The notes below the pieces were generated by a model that was not told the DNA's origin, ran no database searches, and worked only from the letters and a program-made list of their open reading frames with translations. Source: Desulfobacterales bacterium (GTDB lineage Bacteria; Desulfobacterota; Desulfobacteria; Desulfobacterales; Desulfosalsimonadaceae). From it: a DNA stretch of 15,330 nucleotides. Below, piece after piece: positions 14,876 through 15,330 of the stretch. Location: contig JAOZOL010000034.1 in the NCBI GenBank assembly GCA_029933295.1, positions 1-15,330 on the forward strand, read 5' to 3'. How positions within the stretch are numbered: position 1 is the first letter of the stretch; each line of letters starts with the position of its first letter. Both the position numbers and the translations under genes were made by a program.

Positions 14876-15228
14876 TATTTTGCCTCCATTTCTTTAATAT
14901 AATATTCTCTGCCTGATTTGATCGAAAAATTTTTGGTGGCCGAACAATTGGGGCAGATCGTTTTTCCTAGCTGATCTTTTGCAATTTCCAGGCAATGGGA
15001 ACACTTGTTGCATTGGAGCACGATGGGCACTTTTTCTATTTTCAGTATGGCGCCGTCCGCAACCGTGTCCTTGCTTAAATAATCAAAATAATGCTGTATC
15101 CATTCGTTTTCAAGGTCACTCAATTCTCCCACTTTAAGGGTGATTGAGACAATCCTGCTGACTTGATTTGTTGCGGCGTGTTTGAGCACAATATCGAGAA
15201 TGCGCTCGGTAACCGGAAGTTCATGCAT
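14875..15228 (-). CDS. hypA: HypA, hydrogenase nickel-insertion accessory protein
   Basis: The 117-residue protein partners HypB in NiFe-hydrogenase maturation. It begins MHELPVTERIL; the N-terminal amine and H2 form the nickel site in this family, which makes the start important. The ATG at 15228 has AAGGA 7 nt upstream. An in-frame ATG at 15297 would add 23 residues in front and destroy that N-terminal site, so it is rejected. The zinc site has two CxxC pairs, C73-x2-C76 and C92-x2-C95. Length is normal. No other hyp gene or hydrogenase subunit is in the window; the remainder of the pathway must lie elsewhere. A weak promoter-like TTGCCA-N17-TAGGGT lies upstream. Confidence 0.95.
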   Translation of the reverse strand: MHELPVTERILDIVLKHAATNQVSRIVSITLKVGELSDLENEWIQHYFDYLSKDTVADGAILKIEKVPIVLQCNKCSHCLEIAKDQLGKTICPNCSATKNFSIKSGREYYIKEMEAK

Positions 15229-15330
15229 GGGTTTATCCTTTGTCGGAAAAATTTTTATGATGACCCTATCTTTTTTTAAAAAAAATGGCAAATCCATATT
15301 TTTGAAAAATCAATGTGACTATACGATTGT

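Overview
The window is a chromosomal segment of moderate GC content with AT-rich gaps between genes. It most resembles a sulfate-reducing or related member of the Desulfobacterota (Desulfobacteraceae-like). That placement is an inference from gene style: an RNase HI with an extra N-terminal domain, an HflX with a long N-terminal extension, a LemA/HtpX pair and a GlcD-type FAD oxidase. There is no rRNA, tRNA, CRISPR array, transposase gene or phage gene.

Layout from left to right. (1) Minus-strand pair 1-1830: a cytoplasmic DUF1343/NamZ-family protein, then a ribonuclease HI cut by the left edge. (2) A divergent AT-rich gap of about 700 bp, with a promoter pointing each way and an origin-like cluster. 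(3) Plus-strand pair 2526-5350: a full-length but divergent DnaA-type AAA+ initiator and a GlcD-family FAD-linked dehydrogenase. (4) Minus-strand block 5352-9174: a 65-residue four-cysteine protein, a decayed start of what looks like an inositol-monophosphatase gene, hflX, a gap filled by two back-to-back palindromic elements, and a Do-type (DegP/DegQ) periplasmic protease. (5) Minus-strand lemA-htpX operon 9308-11820. (6) A divergent gap 11821-12192 holding a 222-bp nested palindromic element that could fold as a three-way junction. (7) serA on the plus strand. (8) A minus-strand operon hypA-hypB-arfB with overlapping start and stop codons, ending 5 bp from the serA stop.

Most genes are housekeeping: serine synthesis, nickel loading of hydrogenase, ribosome rescue, ribosome-associated GTPase, envelope protein quality control, peptidoglycan-fragment handling and RNA/DNA hybrid removal. 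There is no clear defence island or novel multi-gene system.

The best leads are these. The DnaA paralogue has changed DNA-contact residues and lies beside an origin-like AT-rich gap. The HflX N-terminal extension has a RadC/JAMM-like H-x-H...D motif. The nested palindrome before serA has competing stems and a T-tract. The monophosphatase gene remnant was broken by a visible 10-bp tandem duplication.
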